Source of the DNA: Myxococcus guangdongensis
GTDB taxonomy: Bacteria > Myxococcota > Myxococcia > Myxococcales > Myxococcaceae
Length of the DNA: 64,000 nucleotides
Reading direction: 5' to 3'
Assembly (NCBI RefSeq): GCF_024198255.1
Contig: NZ_JAJVKW010000001.1
Span: 496,001-560,000, forward strand
Below the pieces are notes generated by a model. It searched no databases. It saw only the letters and a program-made list of their open reading frames with translations, and was not told the origin of the DNA. Shown in pieces: positions 31,861 through 41,564 of this stretch. Every line of letters starts with the position of its first letter. The stretch's first letter is position 1. A program made the position numbers and the translations under genes.

Positions 31861-32835
31861 CTAACGAAGTTGGACGACGTGGACCTTCAAGGCCGGCTCC
31901 TGGCCAGGAGGGCTCGGGAAGTCGAGGGAAGAAGGACCCGAAGAACTCAGCCCCCTCCCCTGTCGTCCGGCCAGGGCGATGCCCTCGGCCACCATCGTCT
32001 CGAAGCGCTTCAGGGGCAGGCCCGCGTGGTTGCAGCAGGCGACCAGCCGGCCTCCGGGAGCAACGACGCGAGCGGCGGCCTCGGCCAGTCGGGCGTAGTC
32101 GCGCGCCGCGGAGAAGCGGGCCTCCTTCGTGTTGGAGAAGGACGGTGGATCCGCGATGACGAGGTCGAACGTCTCGCCCTTCTTCGTCAAGCGCTTGAGC
32201 CAGTCGAAGACATCCCCGGCCACATAGTCATAGCGGTCCGCGGACTGTCCGTTGAGGCGCGCGTTCTCCTCGCCCCACTCGAGCACGCGGCGGCTCGCGT
32301 CCAGGTTGAGCGCCCGCTTCGCGCCGGCCGCCGTGGCGACGACGCCGAACGCGCAGGTGTACGAGAAGAGGTTGAGCACGGTGAGGCCGCGCGCCTCGTT
32401 CAGGAGCCACGCGCGGGTGTCGCGCATGTCCAGGTACAGCCCGACGGAGAGGCCCTGGCCGGGGCGGATGAGGAAGGACAGGCCGTTCTCGAGCGCCGTG
32501 AGGGACTCGACGGGCTCACCGCGCGCTGCGCTCTCCGGCGCGAGCGTCTCCTTCGCCACGTTGGCGAGGACGCGGGCCTCCCGGGGGCGACGCTTGAGAT
32601 AGAGGCTCGTCGGGGCCCACGCGGCCATGGCGGCGTCGAGGAGGGACTCTTCTTCCGAGGGGGAGAGGTCGCGGTAGAGGCTGACGACGTACATCCCGCC
32701 GAAGCGGTCGACGGTGACGTCGGGAACGCCGTCCGCCTCGCCATTCAGGACGCGGAAAGCGGTGGTGCGAGGGTCGTCGAGCAGGGGGCCCCGCCGGGCC
32801 TGCGCGGTCCGCAGTGTGTCCACGAGGGTGGGCAT
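31861..32835 (-). CDS. Class I SAM-dependent rRNA methyltransferase, RlmI/RlmK-like
   Basis: A 324-aa methyltransferase. The N-terminal part has the short EEHEE-like domain of RlmI-type enzymes (VTVDRFGGMYVVSLYRDLS). The catalytic domain has SAM motif I LNLFSYTCAFGVVA, an acidic strand end (NLDASRRVLEWGEENARLNG) and motif IV ADPPSFSN, the DPP[SF] form used for cytosine-C5 methylation in 23S rRNA. The N-terminal PUA domain of E. coli RlmI is missing. GGGAGGG before the ATG fixes the start; a longer in-frame opening is a shadow of the amidohydrolase gene. It lies 14 bp after that gene. Confidence 0.85.
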   Translation of the reverse strand: MPTLVDTLRTAQARRGPLLDDPRTTAFRVLNGEADGVPDVTVDRFGGMYVVSLYRDLSPSEEESLLDAAMAAWAPTSLYLKRRPREARVLANVAKETLAPESAARGEPVESLTALENGLSFLIRPGQGLSVGLYLDMRDTRAWLLNEARGLTVLNLFSYTCAFGVVATAAGAKRALNLDASRRVLEWGEENARLNGQSADRYDYVAGDVFDWLKRLTKKGETFDLVIADPPSFSNTKEARFSAARDYARLAEAAARVVAPGGRLVACCNHAGLPLKRFETMVAEGIALAGRQGRGLSSSGPSSLDFPSPPGQEPALKVHVVQLR

Positions 32836-32849
32836 GGGCCCTCCCTGTA

Positions 32850-34184
32850 TCAGCTTCCCAGTCGCGCGCGGGACCAGACGCGCTCGAGCGCCTCGGTGGC
32901 GGCGAGGGACAAGTCCACGTAGTCGGTGCCGAGCAACTGACCCTCCCGCACACGGACGCGGCCATCGACGATGGTCCAAGCGACGGGAGAGCGGGCGAGC
33001 TGGCCGATGAGATAGGGCGAGTAGCCCGTCTCGGGGTCCGCGGCCGGAATCGAGTCGTAGACGACGAGGTCGGCGAGGCTGCCCTCTTCGACGGTGCCGG
33101 AGGGCAGACCGAACAGGCGCGTGCACAGCTCCGCGGGGCCGCTGACGAGCAGGTGCGCGAGCGTGCTGTCCACGTCGGGCAGGTGACCCGCGCGGGAGAT
33201 GCGCAGCACGCCGACGAGGGCCGCGAGCAGCTCGTCCTGCAGGGTGCCATGGCCGCCGGTGCCCAGGCCGAGCAGGTGCAGGCGAAGGAGGATGGCCTCC
33301 ATCGGGTCCGTGCCGCGCTCGAGGGTGCGCACGCCGCGGGCCGCGAGCGAGACGAAGGTCTCGGTCTGCTCCAGGCGGGTGGCCTCGGCGCTGTCCAGGG
33401 CGCGGGCGTAGCCGGCGATGGCGCGGGGGCCGAGCAGTCCGAGCGAGTCGAGCCGGGGCACCACGCGCTGACCGTGTCGCGCGTAGGTGGTGCTGAGGTC
33501 GTCCTCGTTCTCGGCGAGGTGGAAGACGGTGGGGACGTCGAGCTCCGCGCTCAGGCGGGAGATGCGCGACAGGAGCGCGTCCTCGCAGGTGTACGAGGCG
33601 TGGAAGCCGAGCGCGCCGCGCACGAGGCGGTGCTTCGCGTGACTGCGGGCGAAGTCCGCGTTGGCATCGAGCCACGCATCGGCCTGGGTGGCGCCGTCCA
33701 TGCTGTGGGTGGCGTGACTGGTGACGAGCCGCAGGCCGACGCTCTCGGCGGCGCGGGCCTGGGCGGCGAGCCCTCCGGCGACATCGGAGCAGGCCAGGTG
33801 CTCGACGACGAGGGTGACGCCGTCGCGCAGGGCGCGCGCGGCGGCGAAGCGCGTGAGGGCCTCCACGTCCTCGGTGGAAACGAGGCGGGCCACGCGGCGC
33901 ATGCGCTCCAGTCGCTCGCGAGGCGGCAGGAGGAGGAACTGGCCATTGGGCGGCAACAGCTGCCCGTTGACGAGGTGCGAGTGGCTGTCGACCAGGCCCG
34001 GAGCGACGAGGCGCCCGCGACAGGCGACCTCCCAGTCACCCGGCAGCACGGGTACGTGGGCGTCGGGAGCGACGCGACGGATGACGCCACCTTCGACCAC
34101 CACGGCCATGCCACGGCGGACCCGACCGTCCGCTCGGAACACAGCGCAGTTCTTCAGCAGCAGGCGACCTTCCATGTCCGGCAT
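32850..34184 (-). CDS. Amidohydrolase-superfamily protein (SsnA/ATZ-TRZ like) with lost catalytic residues
   Basis: A 444-aa protein with the TIM-barrel amidohydrolase layout. It has an N-terminal beta-sandwich strand, the metal motif DSHSHL, GFHASYTCED, the FHLAENE strand, and a C-terminal LADLVVYD with barrel closure. Two usual active-site parts are changed. The stretch normally carrying the third His (AHCVHL-like) reads GYARAL, and the LGTDG Asp is replaced in LGTGGHG. The barrel is probably kept, but hydrolysis may be lost or altered. It forms a minus-strand unit with the RlmI-like gene. True family members deaminate guanine-like substrates. Confidence 0.8.
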   Translation of the reverse strand: MPDMEGRLLLKNCAVFRADGRVRRGMAVVVEGGVIRRVAPDAHVPVLPGDWEVACRGRLVAPGLVDSHSHLVNGQLLPPNGQFLLLPPRERLERMRRVARLVSTEDVEALTRFAAARALRDGVTLVVEHLACSDVAGGLAAQARAAESVGLRLVTSHATHSMDGATQADAWLDANADFARSHAKHRLVRGALGFHASYTCEDALLSRISRLSAELDVPTVFHLAENEDDLSTTYARHGQRVVPRLDSLGLLGPRAIAGYARALDSAEATRLEQTETFVSLAARGVRTLERGTDPMEAILLRLHLLGLGTGGHGTLQDELLAALVGVLRISRAGHLPDVDSTLAHLLVSGPAELCTRLFGLPSGTVEEGSLADLVVYDSIPAADPETGYSPYLIGQLARSPVAWTIVDGRVRVREGQLLGTDYVDLSLAATEALERVWSRARLGS

Positions 34185-34676
34185 CTGTCATAGCACGGGG
34201 TCAGGAGGGCGGGAGTGGAGTAAATCCGGGAATCCCGGGCCCATAACGAGGACTTGCCATCGCCCAATAGTCGAGGCAGGCCCTGGATGGGAGTAGCGCA
34301 TTTCCGTGACTCTCCCGCATTTCGTGCGGACAGTGGTTCCAGATAGTGAGCAGCACTCAACAACGCAGTAGGTCGAAGTTGGAGTTTCACCGGTCTCGTT
34401 GAGAATGAGCCGGTGCGGTACACTTCCATGCACCACCCTTGACCTGATGCGGCAGCAGAGGGGCCAAGGCCCTCCACTGTCACTCGTTCAATTCGTAGCG
34501 CATCACGCCGGCTTGCCTCCCTACGGAGGACAAACCGGCGACGGTGCATCCAACAGACAGGGCACAACTGACGATGCTCATCAGCCCTCGAAAGTGCTTG
34601 GTTCTCGGGGCTGATAAGACTCGGAGCCTACTGCGCCACCGAGTTCATTCTTCGTATCGGACGGCGGCTGGCTTTC
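34185..34676. other. Gene-poor, lower-GC spacer beside the rhs block
   Basis: I see no supported gene in these 492 bases. Base composition is visibly lower in GC than the genes to the left and continues into the immunity gene. Open frames lack a convincing start and known motifs. It may hold a decayed remnant of an older toxin or immunity cassette, but no remnant is recognisable by eye. Confidence 0.4.
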
Positions 34677-35066
34677 CTACCAAAGCAACTCAGCCTTGGC
34701 CCTCAACATTTTCATGAATCTTGAAAACTCTCTCGACGAAGCGAACTGCAGCTTATTGCAAGAGACCTCCGCGCCACTTTCAAGAATCTCATTCCACTTG
34801 GCTTTGCCGGTTGGCGAGGGCAGCACGTCAACAACGGCTCGAACGCCGCGAAACTCAATACTAGCATCTGCCTTGCTTCGTCGAGCATGAAGCCGTCCAA
34901 TACTGGCTGCCTTTCGTTTGGCTGCGGCCGCGTTCACCGCCTTAATGAGAACGATGTTTTCCCATACATCCACGGCCGCCCGATTGGCACGCACCTTCGG
35001 TACGATCACCAAGACTATGTGGGCCGAAAACCACTTCTCTCGCGCACGCTTAGCCACGGTGGCCAC
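34677..35066 (-). CDS. DUF4288-like putative immunity protein for the Rhs toxin
   Basis: A 129-aa protein. The motifs WFSAHIVLV, VWENIVLIKAVNAAAAKRKA and SGAEVS follow the pattern I recall for DUF4288, a family seen among polymorphic-toxin immunity proteins. It is soluble. Its start lies inside the end of the rhs gene (17-base overlap), the normal place for an immunity gene. Its composition is near 50% GC, well below the genome norm, as expected for a horizontally exchanged toxin/immunity cassette. The immunity role is inferred from position and family. Confidence 0.68.
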   Translation of the reverse strand: MATVAKRAREKWFSAHIVLVIVPKVRANRAAVDVWENIVLIKAVNAAAAKRKAASIGRLHARRSKADASIEFRGVRAVVDVLPSPTGKAKWNEILESGAEVSCNKLQFASSREFSRFMKMLRAKAELLW

Positions 35067-38000
35067 GACAGTACTCCTTCCATGCAGCTTGATAGTCCAG
35101 CGCTAGTCTCGAATTTCCTGCACGCCGCGCCTCTTGCTCCCGCCCCTTGAGGTATTTGCAGAGGTCAGTTCCCTTCGGGAGTCTGCCGATCTCTTCACGG
35201 ATTGGAGTCGTCGTTACGCCGCCCTTACCGCCCTTGCCCATCTCGCACACATTCGGTGGAGCTGTGGGATTGCTGGGAGGAGCATCTGGAACCGGAGGTG
35301 CTGATGGGTTATCCCAGGGCCAGTGGAGATCGCCCAGGCACTGCGTCCCAATGCAGTAGACGCCGCCAGCAATCAAACCAGTCGCAACTGCGGCTTCCCC
35401 AAGGGCTAATCCAATCCCGACAGGAATGACGAGCGGATTTCGTCCATTCAAATCCACCTTGTTGATGGAGTTGTTCTGTGCGTAGGCGTACGTGGGCAGT
35501 GACTCTCCCCGCTGGGCGTACATCGCTACGACGTCTGGGTTCTGAAGAACCGGCTCTGCCTGGAGGTATCCACCTATCGATGGATTATAGAAACGATTCC
35601 AATTTTCAGCGAATCCCGTTTCGTCATCGTGGTACTGGCCCGGGAAACGCAGCGGAATCCAGAAGGGCTGCGCTCCAGACTGGTACCGCTGATACTCGTA
35701 CCCCTCCAGCACCACGCCCTGGTAGCCCGACGCGGCCGCCCCGCTCGCTGCAAAACGCACTTCCACCCGCCCATTCGCCGGCTGAACCCACGGCGTCACG
35801 ACATTCCCCTTCCTCACCTCCGAGGTGGAATGCAGGCTCGCCGTCGTGTCCACATCCACCAGGCTGACGCTGGCCGCACCACTCTGCGTATCCACCAGGT
35901 GGTACAGCGCACGCATCCTCACCACCTCCACTCCCGCACTCACCGGCTGCGTCAGCGTCCCCAGACTCACGCTGCTTCCGCTCGTGTACGGGTGCGCCGT
36001 CTCCGCCACTTGCGACACCCGGTTGACGTGCCCAAACGGGTCATAGTCCGCGGCCCCCGCCACTCGCCTCGAGGCGTCCAGCATCACCACCGGCTTGTCG
36101 AGGTGGTCCACCACCGGGAAGTACACCCCACACGCAACCGCCTCCTCGTTGCGCGTGCAGCTGCCCACCCCGTCCGCCTGGCGCGCCCACGCGCTGCTGA
36201 ATTTCGCGCGGATGACGGCCACCGACTTGCCTCCCAGCCATACATAGTCGTCCGTCGTGTAGTGCCCCACCGCCGTCGCGAAGCCGTCACTCCCCCGGTC
36301 CGTCAGCAGCTTGTGCCCGTAGCTGTTGAAGTACTCGTCCTTCGTCCCTCCGGGGTACGCCTTCAGTCGCCTCCGCCCCTGCGCGTCGTAGAAGTAGTTG
36401 TAGATGAGTCCATTGCGATTGACGGCCCGGAAGACGGTGTCCGTCGCGACGCCAGTCTGCGCGCCCTCGTCGACGCCATACTCGAACCCTTGCACATACA
36501 CCTGCGTCCCACTCACCCCAGGCGCCCACCGCTGCGACGTCACCCGCCCGTCCGCGTCATGCGCCAGCGCATACCTCAGCAGACTCCCTGACGCCGTCTT
36601 CCCCCACTCCGCCAGCCTGTCCACCGCTGGCGCCGACGCCATTGTGTACGCATATGCCGTCCCATCCGCGGACATGCTGGTGCGGTTGCCTCGACTGTCG
36701 TACCCGTAGCTCCGACTCGTGTACGCACCTCCCGTCGCCGCCACATTCCCCGTCGGCCTCCCCGCCGTCACCAGCCTCAGGCTCCTGTCGTACCCGTAGG
36801 TTTCGACTCGTGGCGTCGTCGCACCCAGCACGCACGTGTCCACCTGCGACACCTGGTCCCCACTCCACGTGTACGTCCGCTTGTAGATGTCGCCACTCCC
36901 CGCCCCTGGCGTCAGCGTCCCCGTCGACACCCGCAGCGCCCTCAGCCTTCCCGTCAAATCCCCACCCGACACACTCGGCGCAGACGCGGGGCACGCCGTG
37001 GGCACCTCCCCGGCATTGCCTCCCAGCATGTACTCCACCGCGCTGCTGTTGCTCGTCGTCGGGTGATTCACCTGGTAGCCCCTCAGCTGCCCATAGGGCT
37101 CCCAGACGACGCCTTGAATGAGTCGCGTGTCCGTAAAGCCCGAGCTGCCCCACAGCCTCACGTCCACCGCCTGCACCCTGTCCGCCGCCGCCCCCGTCCC
37201 GTACACGTACTTCACCACCCGGCCATGCGGGTAGGTGACGACGTCCACATTCCCGTTGGCCGTGTACGTGTAGAAGGTGTGCGGCTTGTCATTCAGGCCC
37301 GCCGAGGCGCACCCCGTCTGCCCCTCGCGCAGTCTCACCTCGCCAGCCAGTCGGCCGTGCGCGTCGTACTGGTACCAAGTGCGCCCGAAGGAGTCGTGCT
37401 GGTAGCGCAGCCGCCCCCGCGTATTCGCAGGCTGCGGGCAATCCACCGGCGGCGTGCTCGTCGCATCCCCCGTGTCCGTCACGTCGTATGAGAGGACGAA
37501 GAGGTTTTGCACCGCCGGCGTACTGGACGAGGAGATGAAGTGGCGCTTGCGCCTCAGCAGCCGGCCCACCGCGTCGTACTCCTGCGACACCCTCTCCCCG
37601 TGCGCTTGCATCTCTGGGGACGCCTTCTCCACCAGCAGCCCCAGCGCGTTGTATGCGTACCGCGTCGTCCCTGCCCCTCCCACTCCGTCCTGAGTGTGCG
37701 GCAGCTTCGCCCATACCAGGTTGCCGAAGTCGTCATGGGCATACTCGCTGGCGGGGCTTTCCGCTGTGCAACTCCCGCACTCATTCCCCGTGCCCACCGC
37801 GCACCCCTGCCGCACCGCCGTCACGTTGCTTTGCACGTCGTACGAGAAGCACGTGCGCTGACTCACCCCCGTGGAAGGGAATTCGTCCAGCTTCGCCAAC
37901 CTGTCCAACCTGTCGTACCCCAGCGAAGCGCAGAGAGTCGACACGGGCTGCCCCGCGCTGTCCGGCCCTCCGCACACCGCGGGCGCCGCATTCGAGGCAA

Positions 38001-40716
38001 AGCCCACCCCCGTCAGGTTTCCATTCGCGTCAAACAGACGCGTGGCAGCAACCGGCGACGGCAGGTTGCCCAACCCCTGGTAGGTGGGGTTTCGGCGGGC
38101 GTCCGCCGCGAATGTCACCACCCGCCGCGTCTCCGCCGCGCTGCCCGTCCACGAGAGGTACGTCTCCGTCTTCACCGTCTCGTCCGGCCAGTACGCGTAC
38201 TCCACCTTCTCCGTCCAACTCGCCCCATTCGCGTCCGCCCCCTTCGCCCTCCACTGCAGCAGGTATGTCGGCGTCCCTCCCACGCACCCCATCCCCGTCG
38301 TCGTCCCCGTCCGGTAGCAGAAGACGTCGTAGTTGCCCTGCGGGTGCTGAATCGCCTTCAGCCTCCCGTTGTCGTAGCTCACCTGCGTCGTCGTCGTCAC
38401 GCTCCCCGCAACCACACTCTGCCGCGTCAACTGACTCTGGTTGTACTGACGCTCCACCACCACCCCGTTGAAGTCCTGCACTCGCGTCGCATTGCCGTAA
38501 ACGTCGTAGTCCAGGTACTGCGTCTCCAATGACGTCGCCCCTCCGCACCCACCCGGCAGCACCGACTTCTTCTTCAACTGGTTGCGCTTGTGCCCCGTCT
38601 CCGTCGTCGCCCAGTACTCGTACTTCACGACGGGGAATACCGTCCCCACCGGGCAACCCGTAATCGTCGCCACGTCCGCCGTCTCATCCACGAAGCATGG
38701 GCCGTGCGTCTCCAACTCCCGCCCCTGCGCATCCACCGTCCCCACCCCTCCGCACTGCGGCGCCCCGTAATGGAAGAGGCCCACCCGCTTCTTCACCACC
38801 TGCCACGCCCCCGCGGTGTTGTTCCACACCTGCGTCCACCCCGTCCGGAACTCCGCCTTCAGCCGGTTCGTCGCCGTGTCGTAGACGAATTGCGTCTGCG
38901 CCACCCCACCACCCGGCGCCAGCACGCTCGGTACCTCCAGCCTCTCCAAAAGCCTCTCGTACGCCGGCGCCGCGCGCCCCGTGCTACCCAGCGTGTACTT
39001 CAAATCCGTCTGCGCCAACGCCCCCGTCCCACTCGAGTCCTGCGCCCCCTCCACCAGCCTCGTCAGCGACTTCATGTGCTGAATCGGCACTCCCGCGTCC
39101 CCCTCAACCACTCCCGCGTCCGGCACCGCCGCGTGCGTGTACAACTCCCACGCATTGCGCCGGTCCTTGTGTGCCTTCGGCATCGCCGGAATAGTCGACG
39201 TGTCCCCGGGAGCCAGCGGGCACTCGTACTCCCACTTCTGAATCCCACCCACGAAGCCGGGGCAGGACGTCCCGTCGCATCGCTCCTCCATCGAGTTCAG
39301 CCGCCACGTCTGGTGCTGGTAGTGCGCCGGCGCCGACACGAAGCGCGACGTCATCGTCGTCGCCCCATTCGCCCCCGTCCCCAACCCCGCCTTCGAGTCC
39401 ACGAATTCTCGCGTCGGACGCGTCCCTCCGTGCACCAGCGTGCACGCATCCGCCACCCCGGGGTTGCTGCTCGTCACGTCGTTGATGGTGAAGTCGTGCC
39501 CCTCCCCCTCGTCCCGCGTCGCCACCGTCCCGTTGTAGTAGTAGCTGTGTCGACTCGTCAGCGCTCCGCCCTCCTTGCGCTCGAACGTCGTCGTCGCATT
39601 CCCTGAAACGGGGTACGTGTACTCGATGCTCCGCCCCGTCTGCGGGTAGTCCACCTTCACCAGGAAATTCGACGCAGGCTTGTACTGGTACTGCACCAGC
39701 GTCTTCTCCGTCGCACCACCGTCCTCCTGCGACTCCACGTTGATGTGGTCCAGCACGCACTCCGTACGCCCTCGCGTATTCACCAACCGCTGGTAGTAGA
39801 AGCGCAGCACCGTCCCGTCTCGCGTCGTCACCGTGTTGATGTACGGCACCCCGGGCGTCGACCCCGCGCCTCCCACCGGGCACAGCGTGTCCGGCGTCGT
39901 CCCTCCCGACGTCACCGGCACCGCGTACGTCACCACCGCGCGCGGAATCTCCGTCGCTCCCGTCGGAGCGTACTCCGTGTCGAAGATGCGCGTGAGGAAG
40001 TAGTGCCGCGCCCCCGTCCCGTCCGGGTGCACGTACACCGCCTCATGCTCGTACCTCCCGCTCTCCTCCCGGTAATAGACGAACTTCTGCGGCCACGTCC
40101 CTACCGTCGCCACGTCCTGCCACAACCGGTCCGCCGCATTCTTGTTGTTATCGTTGACGTACCACCGCCCAGACACCGCCGCCTTGCTGCTCAACTGGTA
40201 CGTATTCCGAAACCCGTCCACGTCCCGGATTTCCGCCTCTGCTCCCGACGCGGACCACTTGTAGACGGCGCTGTAGAAGTTGTGCCACCAGTTGAGGCTT
40301 CCCCCATTCCGGTGCTCTCCAAACGGCCGCGCGAGGTAGTTGTTGCTTGTGCTCGGCAGGAAACCCTCCGAGAAACGTGAGTACGCATACGAGCGCGCCG
40401 GCGACACGTACATCCGGATGAACGGCAGGCTCCCCTGGCTCAGCTTCAGCTCGAAGTCCTGCTCCCGCAGGTACGAGTACCCGTCCGACACATTCACCGG
40501 GTCCCCATGGAAACCGGGCGCCTCAATCTTCGGCATCGGCGGCGGCCCATTCCCACCTCCGCCTCCGCCGCCTCCTCCTCCTCCTCCCCCACCTCCGCTA
40601 GGATTGCCTTGCGAATCCTGGCATCGCGGAATGACGTCCTGCGGGCAGAACTGCGCCAACGCCAGCGCCGGCATCACCACTGCCACCACGCACACACCTT
40701 GGATAATCTGTCTCAA
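35050..40716 (-). CDS. Sec-exported Rhs/YD-repeat polymorphic toxin
   Basis: A 1888-aa Rhs protein. A signal peptide (residues 1-21, VCVVAVVMPALALA) is followed by a 15-Gly linker (about 41-55), an N-terminal DUF6531-like part, and many YD repeats such as YDRLDRLAKLDEFPS and YQYDAHGRLAGEV. The Rhs core closes with RFYNPSIGGYLQAEP and AYAQNNSINKVDLNG. The 128-residue tail after the core has a hydrophobic helix (IPVGIGLALGEAAVATGLIAG), a Pro-rich linker and a final ~65-aa basic module (KGTDLCKYLKGREQEARRAG), probably the toxin. I do not recognise its fold. A Sec signal rather than a PAAR domain suggests delivery outside type VI secretion. It overlaps both neighbours. Confidence 0.9.
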   Translation of the reverse strand: MRQIIQGVCVVAVVMPALALAQFCPQDVIPRCQDSQGNPSGGGGGGGGGGGGGGGNGPPPMPKIEAPGFHGDPVNVSDGYSYLREQDFELKLSQGSLPFIRMYVSPARSYAYSRFSEGFLPSTSNNYLARPFGEHRNGGSLNWWHNFYSAVYKWSASGAEAEIRDVDGFRNTYQLSSKAAVSGRWYVNDNNKNAADRLWQDVATVGTWPQKFVYYREESGRYEHEAVYVHPDGTGARHYFLTRIFDTEYAPTGATEIPRAVVTYAVPVTSGGTTPDTLCPVGGAGSTPGVPYINTVTTRDGTVLRFYYQRLVNTRGRTECVLDHINVESQEDGGATEKTLVQYQYKPASNFLVKVDYPQTGRSIEYTYPVSGNATTTFERKEGGALTSRHSYYYNGTVATRDEGEGHDFTINDVTSSNPGVADACTLVHGGTRPTREFVDSKAGLGTGANGATTMTSRFVSAPAHYQHQTWRLNSMEERCDGTSCPGFVGGIQKWEYECPLAPGDTSTIPAMPKAHKDRRNAWELYTHAAVPDAGVVEGDAGVPIQHMKSLTRLVEGAQDSSGTGALAQTDLKYTLGSTGRAAPAYERLLERLEVPSVLAPGGGVAQTQFVYDTATNRLKAEFRTGWTQVWNNTAGAWQVVKKRVGLFHYGAPQCGGVGTVDAQGRELETHGPCFVDETADVATITGCPVGTVFPVVKYEYWATTETGHKRNQLKKKSVLPGGCGGATSLETQYLDYDVYGNATRVQDFNGVVVERQYNQSQLTRQSVVAGSVTTTTQVSYDNGRLKAIQHPQGNYDVFCYRTGTTTGMGCVGGTPTYLLQWRAKGADANGASWTEKVEYAYWPDETVKTETYLSWTGSAAETRRVVTFAADARRNPTYQGLGNLPSPVAATRLFDANGNLTGVGFASNAAPAVCGGPDSAGQPVSTLCASLGYDRLDRLAKLDEFPSTGVSQRTCFSYDVQSNVTAVRQGCAVGTGNECGSCTAESPASEYAHDDFGNLVWAKLPHTQDGVGGAGTTRYAYNALGLLVEKASPEMQAHGERVSQEYDAVGRLLRRKRHFISSSSTPAVQNLFVLSYDVTDTGDATSTPPVDCPQPANTRGRLRYQHDSFGRTWYQYDAHGRLAGEVRLREGQTGCASAGLNDKPHTFYTYTANGNVDVVTYPHGRVVKYVYGTGAAADRVQAVDVRLWGSSGFTDTRLIQGVVWEPYGQLRGYQVNHPTTSNSSAVEYMLGGNAGEVPTACPASAPSVSGGDLTGRLRALRVSTGTLTPGAGSGDIYKRTYTWSGDQVSQVDTCVLGATTPRVETYGYDRSLRLVTAGRPTGNVAATGGAYTSRSYGYDSRGNRTSMSADGTAYAYTMASAPAVDRLAEWGKTASGSLLRYALAHDADGRVTSQRWAPGVSGTQVYVQGFEYGVDEGAQTGVATDTVFRAVNRNGLIYNYFYDAQGRRRLKAYPGGTKDEYFNSYGHKLLTDRGSDGFATAVGHYTTDDYVWLGGKSVAVIRAKFSSAWARQADGVGSCTRNEEAVACGVYFPVVDHLDKPVVMLDASRRVAGAADYDPFGHVNRVSQVAETAHPYTSGSSVSLGTLTQPVSAGVEVVRMRALYHLVDTQSGAASVSLVDVDTTASLHSTSEVRKGNVVTPWVQPANGRVEVRFAASGAAASGYQGVVLEGYEYQRYQSGAQPFWIPLRFPGQYHDDETGFAENWNRFYNPSIGGYLQAEPVLQNPDVVAMYAQRGESLPTYAYAQNNSINKVDLNGRNPLVIPVGIGLALGEAAVATGLIAGGVYCIGTQCLGDLHWPWDNPSAPPVPDAPPSNPTAPPNVCEMGKGGKGGVTTTPIREEIGRLPKGTDLCKYLKGREQEARRAGNSRLALDYQAAWKEYCRGHRG
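40553..40598 (-). repeat. Trinucleotide run encoding poly-glycine in the rhs gene
   Basis: A GGN run that includes five pure CCT units on the plus strand (40571-40585) encodes 15 consecutive Gly between the signal peptide and the Rhs body. Changes in unit number would stay in frame, so length could vary by slippage. Confidence 0.7.
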
Positions 40717-41564
40717 GGCACTTCCCCCACCGCAAAGAGTCGTGTCACACGCCCACCCGCCAGCACCATCACCGCCTGCTCATCCTGAAAGAATATCTCT
40801 CGCCCATCGACGCCATATTGCGCGCGTGCACGAAAATCCTCCGCCAACAGCAGGCGGTGCAACACCCGGGCGGGACGCTTCAACGACGTCCACTCCTTGA
40901 GGACTGCATGCGGCCCATCCCTCGCCACGAAGACCAGTCGTTTCCCATCAGGGGAGAACGCCGGCTCATTCAAATCTTCCGCCGCGAGGACTTCCGGCTG
41001 CACCACTCCGTTCTTCATCAAATGCAAACTCTTCTTCGTCACGCTGCACAGCGTATGCACGTAGAGGAGTTCTCCATCTGGCCGAAACGTCGGACTGAGA
41101 TGGCACCCCACCTCATCCGTCATCGCCTGCACCTCCGTCCCGTCCATCCTCACGCGATATAGCTGGGCATTGGCTTGCGGCTGGTGCTGCCCCGGTGGCC
41201 CTCCCATTTGCGGATGGTGCGCGTAGTAGACCCACTTGCCATCCGGACTGAGTGCCGGATCAGCGTGAAAGCCCAATTCCCTTCCGATTCGTACCGGCGC
41301 CGTATCCGAGCGCCACTCCCAGCGATACATCAAATCGTTCCGCGCCGTCTCATCATACGCGGTGAAGACCACGTACCGCCCATCTGTCGAGAGAGTCAGC
41401 GTCCTCGCTCTATAGGGCGGCGGAAGGACAATCCGCTCGGGCTTCCGCGAATGCACTTCCAATGCCACCCACTCTCCTGACCTCCCAAACGTCACGAACC
41501 TCGCCTCCACTTTCGCAGGGGGAGACGTTGAAACCAGCACTGCCAGCAGGGCGCCCAGTATCAT
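40713..41564 (-). CDS. TolB-like/PD40 beta-propeller protein in the rhs operon
   Basis: A 283-aa protein with a short N-terminal hydrophobic segment (ILGALLAVLVSTS), probably exported. It carries several PD40-type blades with LSPDGKWVYYA, FRPDGELLYVH and FSPDGKRLVFVA, as in TolB. Such propellers bind proteins or peptides. Its start overlaps the preceding lipoprotein stop (ATGA), and its stop overlaps the rhs start (ATGA), so all three are translationally coupled. A role in export, anchoring or maturation of the Rhs protein is suggested by this placement but not shown. Confidence 0.78.
   Translation of the reverse strand: MILGALLAVLVSTSPPAKVEARFVTFGRSGEWVALEVHSRKPERIVLPPPYRARTLTLSTDGRYVVFTAYDETARNDLMYRWEWRSDTAPVRIGRELGFHADPALSPDGKWVYYAHHPQMGGPPGQHQPQANAQLYRVRMDGTEVQAMTDEVGCHLSPTFRPDGELLYVHTLCSVTKKSLHLMKNGVVQPEVLAAEDLNEPAFSPDGKRLVFVARDGPHAVLKEWTSLKRPARVLHRLLLAEDFRARAQYGVDGREIFFQDEQAVMVLAGGRVTRLFAVGEVP

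Noticed and set aside
31861-33675. 604-aa version of the RlmI-like protein
   Set aside because: The first 280 residues are a shadow of the amidohydrolase gene. The ATG at 32835 has a strong Shine-Dalgarno and gives a full methyltransferase.
34154-34567. 137-codon minus-strand frame as a second immunity gene
   Set aside because: No family resemblance and no initiation signal; it overlaps the amidohydrolase start.
35050-40716. Type VI secretion Rhs effector
   Set aside because: No PAAR or VgrG-like N-terminus or neighbour; a Sec signal peptide is present instead.
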